From JBBQXY01 sp051004815 (GTDB taxonomy: Bacteria > Chloroflexota > Ktedonobacteria > Ktedonobacterales > Ktedonobacteraceae), in NCBI GenBank assembly GCA_051004815.1, contig JBPCJY010000220.1, forward strand, positions 1-11,693: DNA of 11,693 nt. Direction: 5' to 3'. The notes beneath the pieces are model-generated. The model made no database searches. It had not been told where the DNA came from and saw nothing but the letters and a program-made list of their open reading frames with translations. A program made the position numbers and the translations under genes. Positions within the stretch are counted from its first letter, which is position 1, and every line of letters starts with the position of its first letter. This document shows, in pieces, positions 1-6,025 of the stretch.

Positions 1-2
1 GC

Positions 3-74
3 TATAACCTCACCTCCCGCAGCCGCGGCAAAGAACCCTACCGCCGCGTGAACATCTTCCGCTCGCGGGACTAA
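3..74 (+). CDS. C-terminal end of an unidentified protein (truncated by window start)
   Basis: An open frame enters from the left edge and ends at TAA 72-74. Its last residues read NLTSRSRGKEPYRRVNIFRS followed by RD. The stretch is GC-rich with C/G-ending codons, unlike the AT-rich gene that follows, so it looks like resident chromosomal coding sequence. The other two forward frames are stopped or have poorer codon use. The tail is basic and I do not recognise the family. With only 23 codons visible, it could still be a chance open frame. Confidence 0.4.
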   Translation, partial: YNLTSRSRGKEPYRRVNIFRSRD

Positions 75-83
75 GGAACAACA

Positions 84-149
84 AATGAACGACACAAGTG
101 GTTCTGCTATCGCCCGTGGGCGATAGCAGAACCACTTGTGTCGTTCATT
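84..149. repeat. 66-bp near-perfect palindrome (32-bp inverted repeat, 2-nt centre)
   Basis: Bases 84-115 are the exact reverse complement of 118-149; only the central GT (116-117) is unpaired. Pairing stops at 83/150. It starts 9 nt after the preceding stop codon, so a transcript would fold into an extremely stable hairpin. There is no T-run on either side as expected for an ordinary intrinsic terminator. It could be a terminator-like hairpin, two abutted terminal inverted repeats left by a mobile element, a palindromic interspersed repeat, or a fold-back assembly artefact. I saw no second copy in the window. The right arm ends within the first two bases of the next gene's predicted -35 box. 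Confidence 0.93.
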
Positions 150-176
150 GAAAAGCAAAGAAATACCTGCTACACT
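148..176 (+). promoter_or_regulatory. Predicted sigma-70-type promoter for the ATPase/DUF4276 module
   Basis: TTGAAA (148-153) and TACACT (171-176) are separated by 17 bp, matching the consensus -35 and -10 boxes at 5/6 and 4/6 positions with ideal spacing. Transcription would start near 183. This places the possible GTG start at 138 outside the transcript and favours translation from TTG 240. The -35 box straddles the right end of the palindrome, so a protein binding the palindrome could affect transcription. Confidence 0.55.
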
Positions 177-239
177 AGAGTCACGGCAGAATGCTTGAGA
201 AAAGATTTGAACTTTCTAAAGAAGGGGGTACATAAGTTC

Positions 240-1637
240 TTGATTACACTTATTGAACTGAATGGATTTAAAACATTTCAAGACTTTAAATTAGAATTGT
301 CTCCCTTTCAAGTGATTGTTGGACCGAATGGTGCAGGTAAGAGCAATTTATTTGATGCGTTACATCTCTTATCACGCTTGGTGGATACTGACTTACGTTC
401 GGCTTTTCAGGAGCTACGTGGTGATGCCATAGAATTGTTCACTACCTTTCCTAATGGACGTTCTGTCGATAAAATGACCATGGCGGTTGAGATTCTTGTT
501 GATCGTAATATACAAGATAGCTGGGGTGCTCAAGCAGAACTGAAATATACACGCATGCGTTATGAACTGGAAATATCCCGTCGTGCAGATGAACAGAAGT
601 TGGAAAGGCTCTATGTGACGCATGAATCTTTGAGGGCCATTCCACGATCTGATGATAGCTGGTGTAAGCGACATGGGCTTTCAACCCAAAATAAGTGGCT
701 ACCAAAACTCACTGGTGGTCGGCCATCTTTCATTTCGACAGATGCAGCGGATAGTGGACAAAGTACAATCAATTTACATCAGGATGGGCATGGAGGACGG
801 AAATCTTCGGTCGCGGAAAAGATTGAGCGAACAGTACTAAGTGGGGTTACCAATACGGAGTTTCCACATGCCTTTGCCGCTCGAGAAGAGATTCGCAACT
901 GGAGGTTTTTGCAATTAAATCCAGAAGTGTTACGTTTCCCCAGTCCGATGCTTGCTTCACCCATTATTTCACCTGAAGGAAACAACCTGGCAACCGCACT
1001 CGCACGAATGCAAGCAGAAGACCCTTGGAGTCTTAACGACGTTTCTAGCGATCTGGCAAACTTAGTTCCTGGTATTCTTAAAATAGAGGTAGAAAAAGAT
1101 CAGGCACGCAATCAATACATTATCAAGGCAACAACGCAAGATCAATCCTCCTTCTCATCAAGAGTACTTTCTGATGGCACTCTACGGATGTTAGCTCTCG
1201 CGACTCTTAAAAATGATCCTCGATATCATGGTGTCCTTTGCTTTGAAGAACCCGAAAATGGTGTGCATCCTTTTCGCTTAAAAAACGTGGCTCACTTACT
1301 GCGTGGACTAGCTACCGATTTTGAAGATAATAGTCAAGTTGACAGTCCTTTACGGCAGTTACTTGTTAACACTCACTCACCAGCGTTCATTAGTCAACCT
1401 GATATAAGGGAAGCACTTCTTTTTGCATATATGGTAACTCGTGTAGGGCCACGCGACAGCGAAATACCGCCTCAACGTATCACTCGTATTGTGCAAGTCA
1501 TTAAACCTAACACACAACTTGGAGCACAAACGGTTCCAATAAGCAAAGAGGAAGAAACTTACACCATCGAGCAAATCAAAAAATACCTTACTAGCGATTA
1601 TCTCGATGAAGCACGCGACGTTCTTGTTGAGGGGTAG
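240..1637 (+). CDS. AAA family ATPase (ABC/SMC-like, AAA_21/COG4637 type), putative defence ATPase
   Basis: A predicted soluble ATPase of 465 residues from TTG 240. Visible ABC-type motifs, in order: Walker A GPNGAGKSN (28-36) after an N-terminal ITLIELNGFKTFQDF strand block; a signature-like LSDG (310-313); Walker B with tandem Glu VLCFEEPENGVHP (332-344); and the His-switch NTHSP (377-381). This is the layout of RecF/OLD-like ATPases, with a long middle region instead of an SMC arm. I chose TTG 240 because GAAGGGGG (221-228) lies 11 nt upstream and family-like sequence starts there. The longer frame from GTG 138 begins inside the palindrome, upstream of the predicted transcription start, and its first 34 residues look non-conserved. 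The gene is visibly AT-rich, suggesting transfer. The partner gene begins 6 nt after its stop. By analogy with PARIS, AbiL and OLD-type pairs it probably acts as a sensor or switch for the TOPRIM-like partner; that role is inferred. Confidence 0.85.
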   Translation: MITLIELNGFKTFQDFKLELSPFQVIVGPNGAGKSNLFDALHLLSRLVDTDLRSAFQELRGDAIELFTTFPNGRSVDKMTMAVEILVDRNIQDSWGAQAELKYTRMRYELEISRRADEQKLERLYVTHESLRAIPRSDDSWCKRHGLSTQNKWLPKLTGGRPSFISTDAADSGQSTINLHQDGHGGRKSSVAEKIERTVLSGVTNTEFPHAFAAREEIRNWRFLQLNPEVLRFPSPMLASPIISPEGNNLATALARMQAEDPWSLNDVSSDLANLVPGILKIEVEKDQARNQYIIKATTQDQSSFSSRVLSDGTLRMLALATLKNDPRYHGVLCFEEPENGVHPFRLKNVAHLLRGLATDFEDNSQVDSPLRQLLVNTHSPAFISQPDIREALLFAYMVTRVGPRDSEIPPQRITRIVQVIKPNTQLGAQTVPISKEEETYTIEQIKKYLTSDYLDEARDVLVEG

Positions 1638-1643
1638 AGGTTA

Positions 1644-2317
1644 ATGGCAGTTTTAGTGTTAGCACTGTATGCGGAAGGCACATCTGATGCCGTTTCTTAC
1701 CACCTATTATTCAAAGGACTACCGAAAGCTTATTGAACCTGTATGGGCAAAGAGTGGTAGATATATTAGATCCGATTATCATACCCACGAAACAAGGTTT
1801 GCGGGAAGAATGTATTTTGGCTGCCTCTCAGGACGCACACGGTTGTCATATCCTGGTCGTTCATTCCGATGCTGACTATCGAACACCCGAACGAGCATTA
1901 CGTGAACGTATCCAGCCTGGATTTGATCGGGTTCAAAACAGCATTGAGGAAGTCTGTAAAAACTTGGTACCTGTTATTCCTGTGCAAATGATTGAGGCAT
2001 GGATGCTAGCAGACCCCGATACATTACGTGAAGTGATAGGAACAGATATAAGTTCTCAAAACCTTGGGTTACCTGCCCGGCCAGTCCTCGTTGAATTAGA
2101 TGCACATCCTAAATACACACTTAGCGAGGTAGTTCGGAGAGCTAATGCTAACCGCTCACGTCGTCGCCCGATAGTTTTAAGCACCCGTTATGAACGGCTA
2201 GCACGTGAGATACGTTTAGATAGATTATCCAATGTGCCTTCTTACAAACAATTTGTAAAAGACCTCGCCAGAACGCTAGCTCAACTTCAATTTATACCTT
2301 CTGACTCGCTTAGGTAA
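1644..2317 (+). pseudogene. DUF4276 family (TOPRIM-like) protein, apparent -1 frameshift near 1689
   Basis: Translation from ATG 1644, preceded by GAGG at 1637-1640, gives MAVLVLALYAEGTSD and would stop at TGA 1734-1736. From 1691 the family sequence continues in another frame as RFLPPIIQRTTESLL and then NLYGQRVVDILDPIIIP, to TAA 2315-2317. Joining the frames gives about 224 residues with the family's expected AEGTSDxRFLPPII start, so one base seems missing around 1689-1690. Downstream motifs are LVVHSDADYRTPERA and IPVQMIEAWMLAD. The EGTSD Glu and HSDAD Asp residues look like TOPRIM metal ligands, as in OLD and RloB-like nucleases. No convincing start lies in the second frame before the motif; TTG 1733 would omit it. 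Options are a true inactivating mutation, a sequencing error or frameshifting, but no classic slippery heptamer is seen. It is probably the effector partner of the upstream ATPase (inferred). Confidence 0.8.
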
Positions 2318-2346
2318 TTCAATGGCTTTGAACTGAACAACATACC

Positions 2347-4137
2347 TCATCCTCTCCTCCTCGGCCATGATGGACGCGATGGGAACGTAGGTCGCGACAC
2401 CCCACTGCGCGACGACCGTTGTACCGCTACTGGCTGAGCCTCCTGCTCACGATCTCGCATCATCGACCACGTTGAAACAAAGAAGAGTAGCCATCCCCAG
2501 ACAATCATGGGCAAAGCCACCGTGACGAGAGCCTGACCCGTCCATGTTGACTGCCACAGCAAGAAGTAGTAGCTAAACAGCGCACCGGCGGTCAGCAAAA
2601 GAACCAACAAAAGTGTACGTCCACTCGTTGCGCAGAGGGTAAGAGCCAGAGGCAAGAGTACAAACCACGGCCAGTAGGTGGGGAGCAAGACCAGCAAGGC
2701 CAGCATCACCCAGCTAGAGAACAGCACCACGAACTCTACTTTATCGGCCAACCAGCAGCCGAGCAGTAACAGACACCCAACAGTGATAGCGGCCAAAATC
2801 GTCCAGTGCTGGGGCGCGGCCAGCCATGCCAACCATGTCGGCAACTTTATTGGTAGATTGAGCAAGACAGCATCTACCGAATTGACGGCACTATCCTGTA
2901 AAAAAGTGTGCCGCAAGCTACCGAGCAAGCCTGTAATGCCCCAGTTTTGCCAGTAGGGAGCGTAGGCCAACACTAAAATCAGCGCGGAAACGCCAATCAG
3001 CGAGAGCCACCAGAACACACGCCGTCCCGTTGGCAATGGACGCGCCTCCTTTGGCAACAGCGTAAATAGAAGAGGTAAGAGCAAAAGGCACAGCATATTG
3101 ACAAGCACAGCCAGAAGCACCAACACCCAACCAAGAATGGGCGAATTGCGCTGGAAAAAGACAATCGCCAACAGGATGAACAGTACGACTAGGACATCCT
3201 GGTGCATACCCGCGATGCTGAGCAATAAGACCAGGGGATTCCAGGCATAGAGCACGGTCGCACCGATGCGTAACTCTGGTTTCAGCTTCGCCAGGATGCT
3301 CCAGATGAGCAACGCATTCACCAGGTGTGCCGCCAGTCCAAGTAGGCGAAAGCCGAGCAGCACATTGGCAACACTGTCTCGCGCTAGCAAGACAATAGGA
3401 ATGCAGATATCTATCCAGACAGGGCCAGAAGCGGGAACGGCTGCCATCCCCTGGATAAGACCTTTCTGCAAGAGATCGTGCGGGAAAACTGTGAGAGATA
3501 CGGCCAGAGGATTAACATGGTATGCCGTAATCAAACGACCATAGGTGCCGTAGAGAAACATCTCATGCGTCATAGCCGCCGGTGCAAAGACAAAAGTGAT
3601 GCCAAAAAAGATAGTTAGGATGAAGACGACGCTGAAGAGTGTACGCCCACTGCTAAGCGAAAGTTTTTCGCGCAAGACGCGTCGTCCCACCTGGGCCGCA
3701 AGCAGTGCCAATACAAACGAGATGACCAGCAACAAGAGCAGTACATTGGCATTACCACCTGCATTGGAGAGATCAAAAGCCGCTAGATGTGCCAGAAGTT
3801 GTTGCACAGCCGGGGATGTCCAATAAAGGCGTGGCAACCAGGGAAAGAGGCCCAGCAACGCCTGTTTCCCCACGTCGTTGCTGGGCGCAGCACCCGCCAA
3901 CAAAGGGTAAAACGCCAGGAAGAGAAGCTCTAAGCATATGCCGAGGCCAAGCAATTGCAAAACAGCACGCCGACCATAGTTGGGCCGTTTCGTAGGCTGC
4001 GGCTCAACAATATACTGTCGTGAGCGTGCGGCAATAGGAGCTGTGGGTAAGGTCGCACCCGGAAGTGCTGGATTCGTTCTCCTCGTGCGCATCGATGCTG
4101 AACCTTGGGCTCTACCTCTACCAGGACGCTGCTGCAT
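2347..4137 (-). CDS. Multi-pass membrane protein, GT-C-like (GT87/MptB-type) glycosyltransferase candidate
   Basis: Encodes about 596 residues from ATG 4137, with a GGTGG-type ribosome site some 7 nt upstream. The in-frame TTG at 4161 is the alternative start but has no clear site. The first ~60 residues are Arg/Pro/Ala-rich and cytosolic in character, followed by about 12-14 hydrophobic spans. Between spans 3 and 5 lies YGRLITAYHVNPL, and later come FRLLGLAAHLVNALLIW and YAWNPLVLLLSIAGMHQD. These resemble polyprenol-phosphate-mannose-dependent mannosyltransferases of the MptA/MptB and GT87 groups, where the corresponding block often reads WNPL...HND. It probably transfers a sugar from a lipid-linked donor on the outer face of the membrane, but donor and acceptor are unknown. 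A Ser/Arg-rich tail ends the protein. It converges on the DUF4276 gene with 29 bp between stops and has its own divergent promoter. Confidence 0.6.
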   Translation of the reverse strand: MQQRPGRGRAQGSASMRTRRTNPALPGATLPTAPIAARSRQYIVEPQPTKRPNYGRRAVLQLLGLGICLELLFLAFYPLLAGAAPSNDVGKQALLGLFPWLPRLYWTSPAVQQLLAHLAAFDLSNAGGNANVLLLLLVISFVLALLAAQVGRRVLREKLSLSSGRTLFSVVFILTIFFGITFVFAPAAMTHEMFLYGTYGRLITAYHVNPLAVSLTVFPHDLLQKGLIQGMAAVPASGPVWIDICIPIVLLARDSVANVLLGFRLLGLAAHLVNALLIWSILAKLKPELRIGATVLYAWNPLVLLLSIAGMHQDVLVVLFILLAIVFFQRNSPILGWVLVLLAVLVNMLCLLLLPLLFTLLPKEARPLPTGRRVFWWLSLIGVSALILVLAYAPYWQNWGITGLLGSLRHTFLQDSAVNSVDAVLLNLPIKLPTWLAWLAAPQHWTILAAITVGCLLLLGCWLADKVEFVVLFSSWVMLALLVLLPTYWPWFVLLPLALTLCATSGRTLLLVLLLTAGALFSYYFLLWQSTWTGQALVTVALPMIVWGWLLFFVSTWSMMRDREQEAQPVAVQRSSRSGVSRPTFPSRPSWPRRRG

Positions 4138-4188
4138 AGTTTCACCACCCAAAAGATGCAAATTTATTAATGAAAGCCATCAGCTACA

Positions 4189-4217
4189 GTATGAGACAAT
4201 TCATCTATTGGTGTCAA
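4189..4217 (-). promoter_or_regulatory. Predicted promoter of the GT-C-like membrane protein gene
   Basis: On the minus strand, a perfect TTGACA (4217-4212) and CATACT (4194-4189) are separated by 17 bp. Transcription would start near 4182, leaving a leader of about 45 nt before ATG 4137. It is divergent from the rpsF promoter; the -35 boxes are about 77 bp apart. Confidence 0.55.
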
Positions 4218-4293
4218 TCTTCTTTCTATTCTTTTCCGCTTTTGGCTGGCAGAGAAAGAATAGAGGACTAAATGTTTGTTAACCTTAGCTCTA

Positions 4294-4322
4294 TTGTCAG
4301 ATACGGCGAAGAATGCTATAAT
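4294..4322 (+). promoter_or_regulatory. Strong sigma-70-type promoter of the rpsF-ssb-rpsR operon
   Basis: TTGTCA (4294-4299) and a perfect TATAAT (4317-4322) are separated by exactly 17 bp. This is the best promoter match in the window and fits a ribosomal-protein operon. The predicted start is near 4329, giving a leader of roughly 218 nt. Confidence 0.75.
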
Positions 4323-4328
4323 AGCGTG

Positions 4329-4546
4329 GTGTTTTGAGCACCCCACCGATTGTGTGGGACAAGACAAGCTAAGGCCGCTACATTTGGCGGCATCGGTTTA
4401 CAAATTGCATCGACAAAAAGTTAGTTGATGCTCCACCTGCTCTGGCAGTCGCCTGGTGAAGTTGGTAGGGCCATATCACCCCTTCATAAGACACCAAGCA
4501 AAAACATGTCTGACCAGATGCATACCCAGAGGAAGGAGGTGGCTTC
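4329..4546 (+). promoter_or_regulatory. Long structured 5' leader of rpsF, candidate S6:S18 autoregulatory RNA
   Basis: No open frame here looks like a gene. Small hairpins are visible: CCCAC 4342-4346 with GTGGG 4354-4358; GCCGC 4374-4378 with GCGGC 4387-4391; and TGAAG 4457-4461 with CTTCA 4482-4486, the last with an inner GGT/ACC pairing. Several CCG trinucleotides occur in or near these loops. Many bacteria regulate rpsF through an S6:S18-binding leader with a conserved unpaired CCG mimicking 16S rRNA, so this length and position fit. I cannot confirm that motif's fold here; the assignment is inference from context. Confidence 0.4.
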
Positions 4547-5059
4547 GTGAAGCGAGATTACGAACTTGGGTTCATTCTCAACCCCGAAGTCAGTGAAGAG
4601 CAGACACGCGCAATTTTAGAGCGTGTCGAGCAAGTTGCCACCAATTACGGCGGCCAGGTCGTCAGGGTCAACCAATGGGGGCGTCGGCGCCTCGGTTACC
4701 CGATTGAACGCCATCGCGACGGTTTCTACGTATTCATCGACATGATTCTGACTCCTGAGACCGTGCTTGAACTCGACCGTACACTCAAGGTTTCTGAAGA
4801 GGTTCTCCGGCACTTAATCAAGAGGCGCGATCCTAAGACTGTACAAAAGGAACGCGAGGCTCGTGCCGCGGCGGCGGCGGCAGCAGTCGCACCCGCTGCC
4901 CCTCGTGCGGAAGCAGAACAGCCAGCGCAACCCGAAGCGAACGCAATCCCTGTTGACGATGCGGAAGTTGTCAGCGAGGAGGCCGCGCTTCCAGTAGAGC
5001 TAGCTGTCGAGGACATCGCGGATGTCCCTCCTGCCATTGAAGAATCCATCGAAGCCTGA
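4547..5059 (+). CDS. rpsF: 30S ribosomal protein bS6, with long Ala/Pro/Glu-rich C-terminal extension
   Basis: Primary rRNA-binding protein of the 30S platform, which pairs with bS18. The first ~95 residues are a typical S6 fold: MKRDYELGFILNPEVSEEQ at the start, VNQWGRRRLGYPIERHRDG in the middle and a LKVSEEVLRHLIKRR helix. The start is GTG 4547, fixed by a near-perfect site GGAAGGAGGT (4531-4540) 6 nt upstream. At 170 residues it is longer than the usual ~95-135: residues ~96-170 form a low-complexity tail with an Ala run at 4866-4890, then Pro/Glu/Asp-rich acidic sequence ending IEESIEA. This tail is likely disordered and of unknown purpose. First gene of the operon; ssb follows after 85 nt. 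Confidence 0.96.
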   Translation: MKRDYELGFILNPEVSEEQTRAILERVEQVATNYGGQVVRVNQWGRRRLGYPIERHRDGFYVFIDMILTPETVLELDRTLKVSEEVLRHLIKRRDPKTVQKEREARAAAAAAAVAPAAPRAEAEQPAQPEANAIPVDDAEVVSEEAALPVELAVEDIADVPPAIEESIEA

Positions 5060-5144
5060 TAGTCAAAAAAAGTTTGGGTCGATTCGTCTCAGCTCTGCGC
5101 TGAAAAGCTAAGGCAGTGATTTTCACGTCGAAAGGATTTGAACC

Positions 5145-5558
5145 ATGTTAAACAAAATTATGTTGATCGGGAATCTGGGCCGTGACCCAGAAATGAATTA
5201 CACACCCAGTGGTGTTGCTGTCACTAAATTTTCGCTGGCTGTGAGCCGCACATACAAAACAAGCGGCGGCGAGAAACGTGACGAGACCGAATGGTTCAAT
5301 GTCGTAGCTTGGAACAAGCTTGCGGAGACCTGCAACTCGTACTTACGCAAAGGCAACAAAGTCTATATTGAAGGGCGGTTGACACAGCGCAAATACACCG
5401 ATAAGAATGGTGTAGAGCGCACTGCTGTTGATGTCGTCGCCAATGAGATGGAAATGCTCACGCCGAAGTCGCAAAGCAGCAGTAGTTCTGAAGGCTTCTT
5501 AGCAGGTAGTCCAAACGATGTCGACCCTCTGGGAGATTTAGAAGATCATCCCTTCTAA
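5145..5558 (+). CDS. ssb: Single-stranded DNA-binding protein
   Basis: Binds single-stranded DNA during replication, recombination and repair. The 137 residues start with MLNKIMLIGNLGRDPEMNYT, followed by the OB-fold (about 1-105) with TEWFNVVAWNKLAETC and YIEGRLTQRKY blocks. A short Ser-rich linker (near SQSSSSSEG) leads to the acidic tip DLEDHPF, a variant of the canonical D(D/E)IPF tail that recruits partners such as RecJ, RecQ and PriA. ATG 5145 has GAAAGGA (5130-5136) upstream. Position between rpsF and rpsR is the classic bacterial arrangement. The linker is short for an SSB. Confidence 0.96.
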   Translation: MLNKIMLIGNLGRDPEMNYTPSGVAVTKFSLAVSRTYKTSGGEKRDETEWFNVVAWNKLAETCNSYLRKGNKVYIEGRLTQRKYTDKNGVERTAVDVVANEMEMLTPKSQSSSSSEGFLAGSPNDVDPLGDLEDHPF

Positions 5559-5584
5559 CACTCCAATAAAGAGGAGAACAGTTC

Positions 5585-5884
5585 ATGCAAAGACGTTCTG
5601 AAGGTGGTGCCCCACGCCGTGAGCGGCGCGAAGGTGGGCGCGGCGAACGCACATCGCGCCGCAAAATTTGTCAGTTTTGCCACGATCATGTACGCGAGAT
5701 CGATTACAAAGACGCGAATCGTTTCATGAAACGCTACATTTCTGATCGCGGCAAAATCGAACCCCGTCGGAAGACTGGGACATGCGCCAAACATCAGCGC
5801 CGCTTGAGCACCGCGCTCAAAGAGGCCCGACAAATGGCACTACTCCCCTACACTGCCGAGCACATGCGCGGTATGCACGTATAA
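5585..5884 (+). CDS. rpsR: 30S ribosomal protein bS18, cysteine-containing (zinc-type) form
   Basis: Small-subunit platform protein that binds rRNA with bS6. The 99 residues begin with a basic Arg/Gly-rich extension (1-27). The conserved core follows: KICQFC, then IDYKDANRFMKRYISDRGKI and TGTCAKHQRRLSTALKEAR. Cys29, Cys32, Cys67 and His70 could bind zinc, so this appears to be the metal-binding (C+) form of S18. The start ATG 5585 has AAAGAGGAGA (5568-5577) upstream, and the gap to ssb is 26 nt. No rplI follows, although L9 is a frequent next gene in this operon. A tail of about 15 residues after the core is unremarkable. Confidence 0.96.
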   Translation: MQRRSEGGAPRRERREGGRGERTSRRKICQFCHDHVREIDYKDANRFMKRYISDRGKIEPRRKTGTCAKHQRRLSTALKEARQMALLPYTAEHMRGMHV

Positions 5885-5915
5885 GAAGTAGGCTAACATG
5901 AAGTGCAGTTAAAGG

Positions 5916-5952
5916 TGAATATGCGAACTTTCGCCAGAAAGTGACGTATTCA
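5916..5952 (+). other. Stem-loop after rpsR, possible processing or termination element
   Basis: TGAATA 5916-5921 pairs with TATTCA 5947-5952, and ACTTTC 5927-5932 pairs with GAAAGT 5937-5942, around a GCCA tetraloop. A small internal loop separates the two helices. It lies 31 nt past the rpsR stop. The sequence after it is only mildly T-rich, with no U-tract, so it is a weak candidate for factor-independent termination; mRNA stabilisation is as likely. The rest of the 141-bp gap 5885-6025 holds no gene and no promoter I would defend. Confidence 0.5.
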
Positions 5953-6025
5953 TCTTGACTGTATTTGTTGACCATGTAGACGCGAGCTATCGCACAGACA
6001 GTAGGAGGCAGTAGCAAAGAACATT

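Noticed and set aside
84..149. Ordinary intrinsic terminator
   Set aside because: No T-run follows either arm, and the 32-bp perfect arms are much longer than typical terminator stems.
138..239. In-frame GTG extension of the ATPase by 34 residues
   Set aside because: The start lies inside the palindrome and upstream of the predicted transcription start, it has no ribosome site, and the extra residues do not look like the family N-terminus. TTG 240 with GAAGGGGG fits better.
1683..1694. Programmed -1 ribosomal frameshift
   Set aside because: No X-XXY-YYZ slippery heptamer and no obvious downstream pseudoknot; a mutation or read error is simpler. Not fully excluded.
1669..1875. A 68-residue open frame overlapping the start of the DUF4276 gene
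   Set aside because: It is the third frame of the same region. The DUF4276 family signature is split over the other two frames and this one carries none of it.
2318..2346. Bidirectional terminator between the convergent genes
   Set aside because: Only a 5-bp TTCAA/TTGAA pairing with a TGGCT loop is present; too weak to call.
2678..3995. Forward-strand open frames within the membrane protein gene
   Set aside because: They are antisense shadows with no ribosome sites or recognisable domains, while the minus-strand frame encodes coherent membrane spans.
5955..5993. Promoter for the foldase gene from TTGACT or TTGACC
   Set aside because: Neither has an acceptable -10 box at 16-18 bp.
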